In this document: in pieces, positions 40,272-49,500 of the stretch
How the letters are laid out: every line of letters begins with the position of its first letter
Position numbering within the stretch: the first letter of the stretch is position 1
Origin: CAZSNT01 sp964607765
Lineage (GTDB): Bacteria; Verrucomicrobiota; Lentisphaeria; Oligosphaerales; JABHEG01
DNA: 64,000 nt
NCBI GenBank assembly: GCA_964607765.1
Contig: CAZSNT010000004.1
Location: 62,001 to 126,000 of the forward strand
Direction: 5' to 3'
Program-made: the position numbers and the translations under genes
Notes under the pieces: model-generated
Database searches by the model: none
The model's input: the letters and a program-made list of their open reading frames with translations, nothing else
Told to the model about the DNA's origin: nothing

Positions 40272-40344
40272 GATGTTTGTCGGGGGGCGTTCGTGACTGC
40301 CCGCCCGTGTCGAGCCGTGCCCTCCACCCCGTCAGCTCCACAAC

Positions 40345-43300
40345 TCAGCGGTCGGCAGCCGGAATATGCCGGGAGAGCAGCTGCTTCTGTATCTCGGTCA
40401 CCGTTGTGATCTCCTTGGCGAGCTTATCGGCTGGCGCAAGGGACGGTAGCAGTTGCACGACACGAGCGGCTTGCTCTGGCGCCATGGGGAGTTGGATGTT
40501 CCAGAGGCTGTCCCAAGCAGTCTGTTTCAGTACAGGGCGCTGATTGCCATCCCTGTCCAAGAGGAGCTCCCAGACTCCAGCGCAGCCAAGGGCATTCTCG
40601 ACTGACACGTGGGCGGTGCTGCTCGAAGCATCGTCCGTCCAAAGCCTGTGCCGGCTCAGCTTTCCCAGAAGCAGTACATACTGGTCGCGTCGCAGTGCGT
40701 CATCCCCATCGAGAAGCCGCCTCAGGGCGCCTGCCAGCGCGTCAGCACTCTCACTATCCGCCTTTCCCAGCAACCTGGCCATCCGCGTGGCCAGTCCCAG
40801 CAAGTCCACGTCATGTGCTCGCAGCAACTCAACAGCGCCTTCGCTCGACATCAGCGCCGCCAACGCCGGTATGTTGGGTTGCGTCGCATCTGTCCATCGT
40901 CTGAGCCTGTCAACCACGAACGGGAGAGTCGACAGCATGTCGCGAGATTGGGCCGACGTGGGAAAGCTCGAGACCGTCCTGCCACTGTCCAGGTGCTGGA
41001 ACGCCTTGTACAGGTCCCCGATGCGAGCCGCTCGCGCTTCCTGATTCGGGAACTCCCCAAACGTTGGGGCCAGCAGTTCTGTCGCCGTGTCCTCTCCCTC
41101 CGACACAACAAGAGCCAGGATGTTCGCAGGCTCAGCAGGCGTGGCCAATGCGGTCTTGCGGATGAATGCCCTGTACCTGCCGCCGTGGTCGAGGGACAGA
41201 GCGAGCAAGGCCGATGGCTCGTGCTCTGACGTGGTCCTCAGGTAGGCTGTTGACTTGGCTCCCGGATTGACCATGGCCGCGATGACGGCCGTCATCGTGG
41301 CGTATTGCTCCGCGTGTACCCAGCAGTCATCCGTTCGCGCGATCCTCGCGATGTTGGGGCGCTTCACCGCGTCGGGGCAACCGGGCATCCATTGGGCAAG
41401 GTAGCAGCTCCCGCGCGGCCCACTCCAGTCCGAGACCAGCGCCTTGAGTACCGCTGCCTGCGGAAGAGACTTCCCGCAGCTTGCGAGCATCTCGTTCGCC
41501 AGGATGAGTTGGCGGTGGTCCGCCTCGCAGTCGCCAGGAGCCAGCAGGGCTTCGATCAAGGCGTTCGTCGACTCATCGGAGTCGCTGGCCGCCAACGGTA
41601 ACCAAAACGGATCGGAGCACCGTTCCTGGACGGCCAGTTTCATGAAGAGTCTCCAGGCCGTCGGGGAGCCGACGTTTCGGAGGATCTCCATCGCACGTTC
41701 AGCCAGATCGCCGCTCCTCTTGGCAACGGCGAAGACATGCTCGACCAGCTCATCGGTCCGCTTCAGGAGAGCGAGGGACGTCATCGCTTCGAGTTGCCCG
41801 CCAGGTGTCGTGGCGTTTTCGTGGACAAGCTGGGCCAACTGAGGATCCTGGCTCGATCGGGCAAGGACCGCGAGAGACTCCTCGGCCAGCGCCGGTAGGC
41901 CCGCAAGGTCGCCGTCTTCTTCACCATCCGGCGGCCAGATCCCCAGTCCCGCGAGCATATCGGCGCACTCGCGTTGGCGGGTCCGCAGGGCTTCCGCGAC
42001 CTCAGGCATGAGCCCAGATCGGCTGGCCGCCTGCTCCATGCTCGATTCGGGGTCCGTCCACGAGCGCACAGCGCCGGGAGACCATGGCACGACACCGTCG
42101 TCATACCAGAACAGGCCAGAGAGCCTTGCGGCCCCCCCCGTGAACCCGAGCGGCAATCCCATACGCCGGCTCCACTGCCCGCAGAAGGCGTCAATCAGGC
42201 CGGCGATGCACTCCCGCCGGGGCTTCGTCACAGACTGGTTCGCAGCAACGTACGTTCTGTAGCCGATGAGATGCCAGCTTGAACTGACGCAGAGGAGCTT
42301 CCTGCCTAACACCTGCCCGTCAGCATCAAGGACGAAGACAACGGCCTTATTGGCGTCATAGGCGTTCGCCAGGACGGAATCCCTGTTGAAGTCGTCCAGA
42401 CTCAGGCATGTCCCGAAGTAACTGCCCATCAGCAGAATCCTGAATGGGTCAGGTGCTGCACAGATCCTGACGGGCAAGCCCTGAACATCGACGTCACATG
42501 GCACGGGGCTGAACCAGGCCTGGAGATCTAGGTGGTCGGCCGAGGCTACCCAAGCTGCATTCCGGGGGAGCCTTCTGCGGTAGTCTGCCCCTGATTCCTG
42601 CCAGGCAGCAAGCAATTCCCGCAGGCAACCAAGAGCCTTGTCATTCAGCCCAGTTGCCCAAGCGGCGATGGCGGTTACGTCATCGTCTGCCAGATGCTCC
42701 CCTGGCTCTGCGCCAATGAGTTCGGCCCACACACGGCGTCCCTCACGACGGGCCAGCTGCTTGACCGCCTCCAACGCGGTGTGCGCGCATACCTCCTGCA
42801 CGTGCTTCAGAATACGCTGTTCAGAGGCAGTTCCGCCTCCAGCTCTGCTCTCGAGCAGCGTCAGCCTTGCAGCCATCCGCTCGCTCAGTTCGTCGCTGTG
42901 CTTCGCCCCGCGCAGATACTCCAGTTCACGGGCTTCCCGGGCTCCTCGGTCGAGCATCTTTGCCACAGAGGCGGGCAACGCGGGTTGTTGTTCGCAGAGC
43001 TTCTGGTAGTAATGGAGCTTGGATAGCCACACCTGTGTCTCAGGGGACGCAGCAGCGGCGAGTGGGGCCTCCCGCTCCGCGGACACGGGCGGATCAGCCC
43101 ACCGCTTCAGAAGACTCCGCAACGCCGGGCTCGCGCCCTCCAGAACCAGCAGTTGGCAAAGACAGTTCCACGCCCATTTGCCCAGATTGGCGTCCAGAGC
43201 GCGGGGATTCAGCGACGAAAGCCACAGGGCGAACGCTTCGACGATGTTGGCGCTGCCTCTCTCAGCCACCTTCTCGGCGACGTCATTCAGGCCAGTGTCA

Positions 43301-44532
43301 TCCAGGCCCATGTCACGCATCTTGAGGCCAGTTCCTTCCAGAACCGACACGAGAACCCGGAAAGCGTGCGGTGACAGTCCTTTTTCGGAGAGTTCCCTGG
43401 CTCCCCAACCCAAGTAGTCCAGTGCCCATGCCACGTCCTCGTCACCAGCCCCGGCGACAAGGAACTGGCGCATGGGCCGGAGGTCCCGCCGGGAGACGTT
43501 CGGCATCCGGCTCAGAGCCGCGAGCAGTGATCCGTACCCCGCTTCGCTCCGCTCCCCGAACAGACCGATGAGTACCTCCACTCTCTTTTCGGTCTCCTTC
43601 GAGTCGCAAAGGGCAAGCAGCCAATGGGGCAACAACGCCGTCGCTCCGTCCGTCGCGCAGAGCGCTGCTGTCGAGCCGACAAGAGCCGGTGAAGGCAGAG
43701 CCCCCTCGGCAGCTTTCTTACAGGCCGAAACGATACTGGCGATGTGGACGTCTCGAGGACGCTTGGGGGGCTTCAACCCGAACTCAGACTGAAGCTCTTC
43801 GGGCACGCTGGCGAGTGCCTCGCGGACGGCAGTCGCCAGCTCGGCACTCGAGACATCGTCCTCGCGGCTCTCAAGAGCGCGCAACCGAGGAAGCAGCTGG
43901 GCGAAGCGGCGCCGGTTATCCCGCGCCGTCCGAGACTCCGCGAAAGGGAGCAACGAATCGTGGAATCGCTTGCCTGCACGGAGCCCCGCAAGCCATGCCA
44001 CAAGCCCCTCTAGCCAAGCCCACAACGGCTCGGCAAACTGGGCTCCCGCTGCTGAGGACGTCTCTGGAGTGACATCCGAGACGTACGGAGCACCAAGAAT
44101 GGACCGCCCATCTTCCCACCGATGGAGCATCTGCCACAGCTTCCCATGGGTGAACGAGAGCCTGGGAATCTCCTCCTTCCAACGTTGGTACTTACGGCGA
44201 CGCTCGGCGGTCTTCTGCCGAGGCTTCTCGTAGTCGTTGAGGACCTTCCTCCATTTCTGCAGACCGCGCCCCCAGTTGGCAAGTCTCTCATGGGTCAGTG
44301 GAGCAATCTGACTCGGAGCGAATCCCAGATCCATCGGGGTGGGAGCATCCGACTCTCGCGGCACTTCGGAAATCCCTGCAAGACAGTCGCGGAGCTTCCG
44401 GAAGTCCGGTCTGCCTCTGACAAGGTAGATCCCATCGCCCGACACGAACGCCCTGCCGCTGACCTGCCGGGCGAGGTCTCTCGCCCTCTCGGCTATCTCT
44501 CTGTCGCTTGGTTGGATTACTCGTTTGGCCAT
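40345..44532 (-). CDS. Giant helical-repeat (HEAT-like) protein, 1395 aa
   Basis: A 1395-aa protein made mainly of Leu/Ala-rich helices in HEAT-like pairs. A conserved insert lies near residues 750-880: LLMGSYFGTCLSLDDFN, ANAYDANKAVVFVLDADG, VLGRKLLCVSS and GYRTYVA, a strand-rich segment resembling the PcfJ-like and related catalytic-looking domain. I start it at the ATG at 44532; a longer ORF to 44706 overruns the next gene. It is downstream of the exonuclease and possible NADAR relative and upstream of NADAR, so it may be the scaffold or sensor of this cluster. Large helical-repeat proteins are frequent cores of bacterial defence systems, but I cannot assign one. Confidence 0.75.
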   Translation of the reverse strand: MAKRVIQPSDREIAERARDLARQVSGRAFVSGDGIYLVRGRPDFRKLRDCLAGISEVPRESDAPTPMDLGFAPSQIAPLTHERLANWGRGLQKWRKVLNDYEKPRQKTAERRRKYQRWKEEIPRLSFTHGKLWQMLHRWEDGRSILGAPYVSDVTPETSSAAGAQFAEPLWAWLEGLVAWLAGLRAGKRFHDSLLPFAESRTARDNRRRFAQLLPRLRALESREDDVSSAELATAVREALASVPEELQSEFGLKPPKRPRDVHIASIVSACKKAAEGALPSPALVGSTAALCATDGATALLPHWLLALCDSKETEKRVEVLIGLFGERSEAGYGSLLAALSRMPNVSRRDLRPMRQFLVAGAGDEDVAWALDYLGWGARELSEKGLSPHAFRVLVSVLEGTGLKMRDMGLDDTGLNDVAEKVAERGSANIVEAFALWLSSLNPRALDANLGKWAWNCLCQLLVLEGASPALRSLLKRWADPPVSAEREAPLAAAASPETQVWLSKLHYYQKLCEQQPALPASVAKMLDRGAREARELEYLRGAKHSDELSERMAARLTLLESRAGGGTASEQRILKHVQEVCAHTALEAVKQLARREGRRVWAELIGAEPGEHLADDDVTAIAAWATGLNDKALGCLRELLAAWQESGADYRRRLPRNAAWVASADHLDLQAWFSPVPCDVDVQGLPVRICAAPDPFRILLMGSYFGTCLSLDDFNRDSVLANAYDANKAVVFVLDADGQVLGRKLLCVSSSWHLIGYRTYVAANQSVTKPRRECIAGLIDAFCGQWSRRMGLPLGFTGGAARLSGLFWYDDGVVPWSPGAVRSWTDPESSMEQAASRSGLMPEVAEALRTRQRECADMLAGLGIWPPDGEEDGDLAGLPALAEESLAVLARSSQDPQLAQLVHENATTPGGQLEAMTSLALLKRTDELVEHVFAVAKRSGDLAERAMEILRNVGSPTAWRLFMKLAVQERCSDPFWLPLAASDSDESTNALIEALLAPGDCEADHRQLILANEMLASCGKSLPQAAVLKALVSDWSGPRGSCYLAQWMPGCPDAVKRPNIARIARTDDCWVHAEQYATMTAVIAAMVNPGAKSTAYLRTTSEHEPSALLALSLDHGGRYRAFIRKTALATPAEPANILALVVSEGEDTATELLAPTFGEFPNQEARAARIGDLYKAFQHLDSGRTVSSFPTSAQSRDMLSTLPFVVDRLRRWTDATQPNIPALAALMSSEGAVELLRAHDVDLLGLATRMARLLGKADSESADALAGALRRLLDGDDALRRDQYVLLLGKLSRHRLWTDDASSSTAHVSVENALGCAGVWELLLDRDGNQRPVLKQTAWDSLWNIQLPMAPEQAARVVQLLPSLAPADKLAKEITTVTEIQKQLLSRHIPAADR

Positions 44533-44543
44533 GGTGTCGGGGG

Positions 44544-45188
44544 TCAGACCACAACTGCCTCTCGCCCTGAGCCCAGCAGCCCCAACCGTTCCTGCACGGC
44601 GAGTGCCACCACGAAGGCATGTGCGAACGGCTTCGCCTCGTAATCGATGGCTTCGGCGATGTCTGTCATCCCCGCGCAGCGCACATCGTAGCTGTCGGGA
44701 TCCCACACGGCGACTGGCTGCGTCTCGGCTGCGCTCCGGATCCGCTCGATCAACCCGCGCCGGTCCGAGACAGTCAGCAACTCAGCGTATGCAGGGACGT
44801 AGATTCGTTTTCGGGCCGTCGTGTAGTCCAGGACACCCCCGTCCGTTCCCCAGTGGTGACCGATGGCTCGCGCGCCCTTGCCGCGGGGATACCGGACCGC
44901 ACATGTCGAGCGGAATGCCTCCATGGCCACGTCGCGCTGCCAGCCACCGTCTCCCGGCCAGATCTTGAGGAACTGCCAGGCGTTCTCCATGGTCTGCGAT
45001 CTCACGCCGGCAAGCCCAGGTACAGCCACTCCGCCTTCCACTGTGGACAGCGGCGAGAGCATCCACAGGTCCCGCCACCCGGGAGCATTCATGACTGGCG
45101 CCCAAGACCCTACGCACAGCTTGAGTGTGCCTTCGGGAACGGCGTCCTTCCAGCCGCAGACAGATATGTTGATCTTGGCTTCGTTCAT
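44544..45188 (-). CDS. Hypothetical protein, possible remote NADAR relative
   Basis: A 214-aa protein. One segment, SQTMENAWQFLKIWPGD (near residue 65), resembles the YbiA/NADAR helix (TVEHYFQAQKF) with Glu, Gln and Lys at matching spacing, and a later Tyr-rich stretch (RIYVPAYAELL) follows. Catalytic closure motifs of NADAR (Tyr-Trp-Gly) are not visible, so the link is weak. It lies between a DEDDh exonuclease and the giant helical-repeat protein with short gaps, in an ADP-ribose themed cluster. The start is the ATG at 45188, 47 bases after the exonuclease. Confidence 0.65.
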   Translation of the reverse strand: MNEAKINISVCGWKDAVPEGTLKLCVGSWAPVMNAPGWRDLWMLSPLSTVEGGVAVPGLAGVRSQTMENAWQFLKIWPGDGGWQRDVAMEAFRSTCAVRYPRGKGARAIGHHWGTDGGVLDYTTARKRIYVPAYAELLTVSDRRGLIERIRSAAETQPVAVWDPDSYDVRCAGMTDIAEAIDYEAKPFAHAFVVALAVQERLGLLGSGREAVVV

Positions 45189-45235
45189 TGGGTAGTCCCT
45201 TCCCGTGCGCAAGGCGCGAGCCCACGGTCCGGCAG

Positions 45236-45769
45236 CTACAAGAGACGTCGCGCGATCGTGGCGATGTTCCTCGCGTCGTCCAGCCCACGATGGTGAGTTC
45301 CAGTGAGGGGGAGATGCAGCATGGACAGTGCCTGGGCCATGCCGCACGGTCGGCAGCGGTGGGTGTCGGCGAACAACTGCTTGATGTTGAGATGGTGCCT
45401 GCCGAAAGGGAACTTCACTTTGTGGAACTTGCAGTCCTGTCGAAGCTGCTTGCGGTCGTAGTCTCCCCACGAGCAGAAGAGCACTCGACCGCCAGACAGC
45501 AGCTCCCGCCTCAGTCGTTCCATCGCGTCCGCAAAGCCCGGAGCTTCGTCCACGTCGGCCTGGGCGATCGACGTCAACTCGGTACACAGCTCTGAAAGCG
45601 TGGGGTGCCGGACCGGTTTCACAAACGCCTGGAACTCGGCGACGTCCGCCGGTCGAGCCAAGTCCAGCAGCACCGCCCCGATCTCGATGATCTCAGACTC
45701 CTTGGTCCGGGGATCACCCCTCGGCCAGCACGTGGCTTCCACGTCTATGATGAGGTACAGCTTGCCCAT
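45236..45769 (-). CDS. DEDDh 3'-5' exonuclease, ERI-1/KapD-like
   Basis: A 177-aa exonuclease with all DEDDh motifs: IDVEATCW (Asp-Glu), SWGDYDRKQL (Asp), and THHRGLDDARNIA (His-Asp). The family trims 3' ends of structured RNA or DNA with two metals. It is the first gene of operon E. An RNase in an ADP-ribosylation-reversal operon could act on modified nucleic-acid ends. It diverges from the NusG-like gene, with 240 bases between. Confidence 0.9.
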   Translation of the reverse strand: MGKLYLIIDVEATCWPRGDPRTKESEIIEIGAVLLDLARPADVAEFQAFVKPVRHPTLSELCTELTSIAQADVDEAPGFADAMERLRRELLSGGRVLFCSWGDYDRKQLRQDCKFHKVKFPFGRHHLNIKQLFADTHRCRPCGMAQALSMLHLPLTGTHHRGLDDARNIATIARRLL

Positions 45770-46009
45770 TGCTCAGTTCCTCGGTATGGAACCGGCCTAT
45801 GTCAGTTTGCCCGGGTGTACGTTCCAGATCTCAGCGAGGCGTGTGCGATCAGCCATGTTCGCGCCTGACGGTCTCTGGTCCTTCCCTGGCAGCCCGGTCT
45901 GTCGCTGCACTCAAGAGTGAGTGGCGAACTGTGGGGGCTCGAAGGCATGGCTCAGTAGCGTTAGATTCCCCGCGTGTCACCTTCAGTCAGTTCCCCAACC
46001 CCAGGCGAT

Positions 46010-46534
46010 ATGCTTGAGATAGCCAAAAGCAATGAGGCCCAATGGACGGCGGCCCGGACCAAACCGCGCTGCGAGAAGGTCGTCTCTGCCTATTGCGATC
46101 ACCACGGCATCGCGTGTTATCTGCCGTGGCGGCGCGTGGCCAAACGGTACCAGCGTCGCACTGTCGTCTCCCATCTGCCCATGTTCTCGGGCTATGTGTT
46201 CGTCCAGGTCAGTTGGCCGGACAAGACTGTCTTAAGGAACTCAGGCAAAATCGTGTCGATTCTGCCGATGGACGACACGCTGGAGACGGTCCTCATCTCG
46301 GAGTTACGCGGTCTGCAGTTGCTCGAAGAAGCTGCTGACGCCACCGAACTCGTGGTCCGATCAGAGATCGTCGCAGGAGAGACAGTGACGGTTGCTGCAG
46401 GTCCGCTCCAGGGCCTCACCGGTATGGTCGAGAGAAGACACCAGAAGACAAGGGTAACGGTCAACATAGAACTGCTTGGTCAATCGGTTTCGGCAGACCT
46501 GGATATCGGCGAAGTGGTTTCTACCTCCTCCTGA
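46010..46534 (+). CDS. NusG-like transcription elongation factor
   Basis: A 174-aa NusG/RfaH-type factor. The NGN domain begins QWTAARTKPRCEKVVSAYC, contains YLPWRRVAKRYQRR and FSGYVFVQV, and the C-terminal KOW reads EIVAGETVTVAAGPLQGLTG. NusG paralogues bind the polymerase clamp and act as anti-terminators; RfaH/UpxY types regulate polysaccharide operons, often with a long leader after their own gene, and 478 non-coding bases follow this one. A GTG at 45974 gives 12 more residues; neither start has a good site. It may pair with the fused polymerase or with operon D. It is divergent from, not next to, both. Confidence 0.85.
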   Translation: MLEIAKSNEAQWTAARTKPRCEKVVSAYCDHHGIACYLPWRRVAKRYQRRTVVSHLPMFSGYVFVQVSWPDKTVLRNSGKIVSILPMDDTLETVLISELRGLQLLEEAADATELVVRSEIVAGETVTVAAGPLQGLTGMVERRHQKTRVTVNIELLGQSVSADLDIGEVVSTSS

Positions 46535-47012
46535 ACACTTGTTTCCAGAAGGGACATCCCGTCCCCACAACGTCCGGTTGCCATCGGCTTCCGAGGCCGA
46601 TAGCCCACAATCCGGGCACGCTACGCCCCGTCGCTTATGCAGACAGTAAGTGCATAGACGACGACGGATGAGGCGTCAAGGAGGGGGGAGACAGACTTAA
46701 GCTGACAGCGCTCAACGGTTCGTCAAGTCCATCTGCCCCGAATTCCCCAGAGCGTCGGTAGTCCCAGGTCCGTCAAGGTATCCATTCTGGGAACAGAGAC
46801 GTTCGGACAGGCCACTATCTTACAGCGCTCTTGCAGAAAAAGGGGCAGGAGGTAGCGCGAACTGCCTCTCCTGGTCACGAACGAAGAACGTGTAAACGCG
46901 GTACGGGCCGCGTCCTGTCCCTGGTCGGCAATTTGGTCGGTTGACATCGACCGCGACCGGTTCTGGGCGCACATTGCTCACGGGACATGGAGTGTCTGCG
47001 GTTGGAGGTCCG
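46535..47012 (+). other. 478-base stretch without a gene
   Basis: I see no convincing coding region, tRNA or strong terminator. It separates the NusG-like gene from the next plus-strand operon and contains a few purine-rich runs (for example AAGGAGGGGGGAGAC near 46679). A leader RNA, as in UpxY/RfaH-controlled operons, is possible but no ops-like element could be named. Confidence 0.5.
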
Positions 47013-48590
47013 ATGACGAAGTCAGGCAAACACAGATGGACGTTCCCGGCGCGATTCCGGACTGGTGCCTACGGCTGGAAGGCATCGAAGCTGGCATGTA
47101 AGCGTGTGCGGGAAGCTGTCGGGGAAATCCAGCGTGTCGCGCGCAGGGATCCGGTCTTGGCCGGTGAGGGCGCGGTGCGTTTGATGGAGAAGCTCTGGCC
47201 GGCACTGGAAAAGGTAGACACCTCCTCCGGCGCCTTGGGCAATACTGTCAACAAGGCAGTCGAGGCGCTGGTGCAGATCGTCATTGACGCTTCGGCCGAC
47301 GCACCGACGCGCTCGAAGTGGCTGGATCGCCTCTGGCAAGCCATGGAAGAGGATGGGGTCGATTACCTGGCGGAAGCCGGAGCCCGGTGGGGCGAGCTGT
47401 GCGGCTCGCGGGAAGTCGCGGCCCAGTGGGGGGAACGGCTCTTGCCATACCTCCGCATGTCTTGGGGCGGGGAGTGGGGCGATGGTGGCCGCTACTACGG
47501 GCCGGCGCCAGCGTGTCTGTCGTGCCTCGTGACCTGCGGCAGGTATGACGAGGTGCTCGAGCTGATCGATGCCGCACCGTACGTGACGTGGCACTACCGG
47601 CGGTACGGCGTTCAGGCCCTGGCCGCCATGGGAAGGATAGACGAGGCGGTGGATTACGCGAGGGCGTCCGTCAGTGCCTACGACGCCGGAGCACCAATCG
47701 CCGACGCGTGCGAACAGGTCCTGCTGGCTGCCGGCAGAACAGAGGACGCGTACCGGGATTGGGCGTTGGGCGCAAATCTCTGCGGTACCAACCTGGCGAC
47801 CTTCCGTGCCATCGCGAAGAAGTACCCACACAAGGAGCCGGCCGGAATCCTGAGCGACCTCATCCAGTGGACTGCAGGTGACGAAGGGCGCTGGTTCGCC
47901 ACTGCCAAGGCCCTGGGACTGCTTGACCTGGCCGCGGATCTGCCGAAACGCTCCCCCTGTGACCCCAAGACGCTCAACCGGGCCGCCCGAGATCATCGCG
48001 AGGACAATCCCAAATTTGCACTCGACGTGGCGCTGGCCTCTCTTCGCTGGCTGACTGAGGGCCACGGCTACGAGGTCACTGCACTCGACGTAGTCGACGC
48101 CTTCCGCACCGCCACCCAGGCAGCCGAGAAGCTTGGTCGGACAGAAGAAGCCGCGGCCGAGATCGGACAGTTGCTGAAGAGCGACGGTCCTGCCACCGCG
48201 TTCGTGCGCCAGGTACTCGAACGACGCATGGAGGCGATGGGAGACTGGCTGTTGGCAGACGGTCCTGAAGGCGACTGCTACGTGGCTGCGTACGAGGCCG
48301 TGGCGAAGATGACGGAAGGCACGCCGCCAGGCGAACTCGCAGAACAGGACGTCTTCCTCGTCCACGGCAGCGTCGTGCCGCAGGTTGGACCAGACGCGGG
48401 ACGACGCATTGACCACGCATGGGTCGAGACCGGCGATCAGACAATCGAGGTGCACGGTGGAAGAAGCGCTGCGGTAGCCCGGGATCACTACTACGAAGTC
48501 ACACAAGCCCGCGTGCGCGTCAGATATAACCCGTTTGAGGCATTGACTCACTTGCTCCGGAACAGACACTACGGGCCGTGGGACATCTGA
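47013..48590 (+). CDS. Helical-repeat protein with C-terminal domain, DUF6880-like
   Basis: A 525-aa protein starting at the ATG at 47013 (GGAGG six bases upstream; the ORF from 46941 lacks one). It has helical repeats from about 50-410 with TPR-like packing (RYDEVLELIDAAPYVTWHYR, EEAAAEIG), recalling the SWIM-associated DUF6880 group, including WLDRLWQAMEEDGVDYLAEAG. The C-terminal 95 residues form a distinct domain with LVHGSV, DHAWVE, and NRHYGPWDI, possibly papain-like or NlpC-like in outline but without a clear Cys. It shares its repeat type with the gene at 50110. Confidence 0.65.
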   Translation: MTKSGKHRWTFPARFRTGAYGWKASKLACKRVREAVGEIQRVARRDPVLAGEGAVRLMEKLWPALEKVDTSSGALGNTVNKAVEALVQIVIDASADAPTRSKWLDRLWQAMEEDGVDYLAEAGARWGELCGSREVAAQWGERLLPYLRMSWGGEWGDGGRYYGPAPACLSCLVTCGRYDEVLELIDAAPYVTWHYRRYGVQALAAMGRIDEAVDYARASVSAYDAGAPIADACEQVLLAAGRTEDAYRDWALGANLCGTNLATFRAIAKKYPHKEPAGILSDLIQWTAGDEGRWFATAKALGLLDLAADLPKRSPCDPKTLNRAARDHREDNPKFALDVALASLRWLTEGHGYEVTALDVVDAFRTATQAAEKLGRTEEAAAEIGQLLKSDGPATAFVRQVLERRMEAMGDWLLADGPEGDCYVAAYEAVAKMTEGTPPGELAEQDVFLVHGSVVPQVGPDAGRRIDHAWVETGDQTIEVHGGRSAAVARDHYYEVTQARVRVRYNPFEALTHLLRNRHYGPWDI

Positions 48591-48645
48591 TCGTCGGACT
48601 CATCTCGGAGCCCGCCTCGACCACCATATACAGGAACAGGCCGAC

Positions 48646-49500
48646 ATGTCCCGCGCCAGAGTCACAACCGAGATCGAGCGTTACGTGGCAACAGGCGACC
48701 ACGACATGCTGTGCCTGGCGTGGCCCGGTGGTGATCACGTCGAACGCATGGAGCGGGGAGAGCGGGAACTCCGAGAAGCGTTGCTTGCTGAAGTGAAGCA
48801 CCGGGTTGGCGCACCCGACGTGACGGCCGTAGCGCGCGGCATCGACCTTCTGAGGCTCGGACGGGAGAAGGCAGAGCCCATGGTGCGCGGCCTCTTCCCT
48901 CGGGCCGAACAGGATACCGTGTTGACTCTTGTAGAACGTTCGGTCGTCTTCGTCACACCCGACAGCATTGAGTCGCTCCTACTCGAGATCCACTGGCCCA
49001 GTTCAGCATGGAAGATCGCCAACCTGTATCTGGCCAGCGTCGGGGCCGAACTGCTTGGTGAAGACGCGCCAGGTATTCTCGGCTACAGCGAAGAGACCAC
49101 CTGCTATGTGTCCCTCGACTACTTCCGACAGGACGATCCCTTTGCCGACTTTGTCATCCACGAGATCGCCCACGTCTTTCACAACTGCAAGCGCCGGACA
49201 GCGGGGCTCAAAGAAACGCGGACACGCGAGTGGCTCTTGGACATCGACTATGCCAAGCGCGAGACCTTCGCCTACGCCTGCGAGGCCTATTCCCGCATCC
49301 TGGAACGCGCATCCGCCGCAAGAGAGCGCCGCGCTCTGGCCGCGGAGTTCACCGGCTTCGACGTCACCGATGATCGCGTCAACGCCGAGGAAGTCGCCGA
49401 CCTTGTCCGAGCCGCCTGCGACCGCCGTAATGGCTGGAAGCACATCCTCGCCCATTGCGCGGGGGAACAGGGAGATGCAGGAGGAGGACGGACCAGATGA
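48646..49500 (+). CDS. HExxH zincin-type metalloprotease-like protein
   Basis: A 284-aa protein with the zinc motif HEIAHVFHN (HExxH, near residue 175) and a downstream ETFAYACEAY helix that could supply the third ligand Glu, as in gluzincins. The N-terminal half is helical. No signal peptide is present, so any activity would be cytoplasmic. It is coupled to the next gene by ATGA. Cytoplasmic zincins in accessory islands can act as toxins or as processing enzymes for partner proteins. Substrate unknown. Confidence 0.75.
   Translation: MSRARVTTEIERYVATGDHDMLCLAWPGGDHVERMERGERELREALLAEVKHRVGAPDVTAVARGIDLLRLGREKAEPMVRGLFPRAEQDTVLTLVERSVVFVTPDSIESLLLEIHWPSSAWKIANLYLASVGAELLGEDAPGILGYSEETTCYVSLDYFRQDDPFADFVIHEIAHVFHNCKRRTAGLKETRTREWLLDIDYAKRETFAYACEAYSRILERASAARERRALAAEFTGFDVTDDRVNAEEVADLVRAACDRRNGWKHILAHCAGEQGDAGGGRTR

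Noticed and set aside
47022..48569. 515-aa minus-strand ORF antisense to the 47013 gene
   Set aside because: No family signature; the plus frame has a good ribosome-binding site and repeat-protein composition. Long antisense frames are common in GC-rich DNA.
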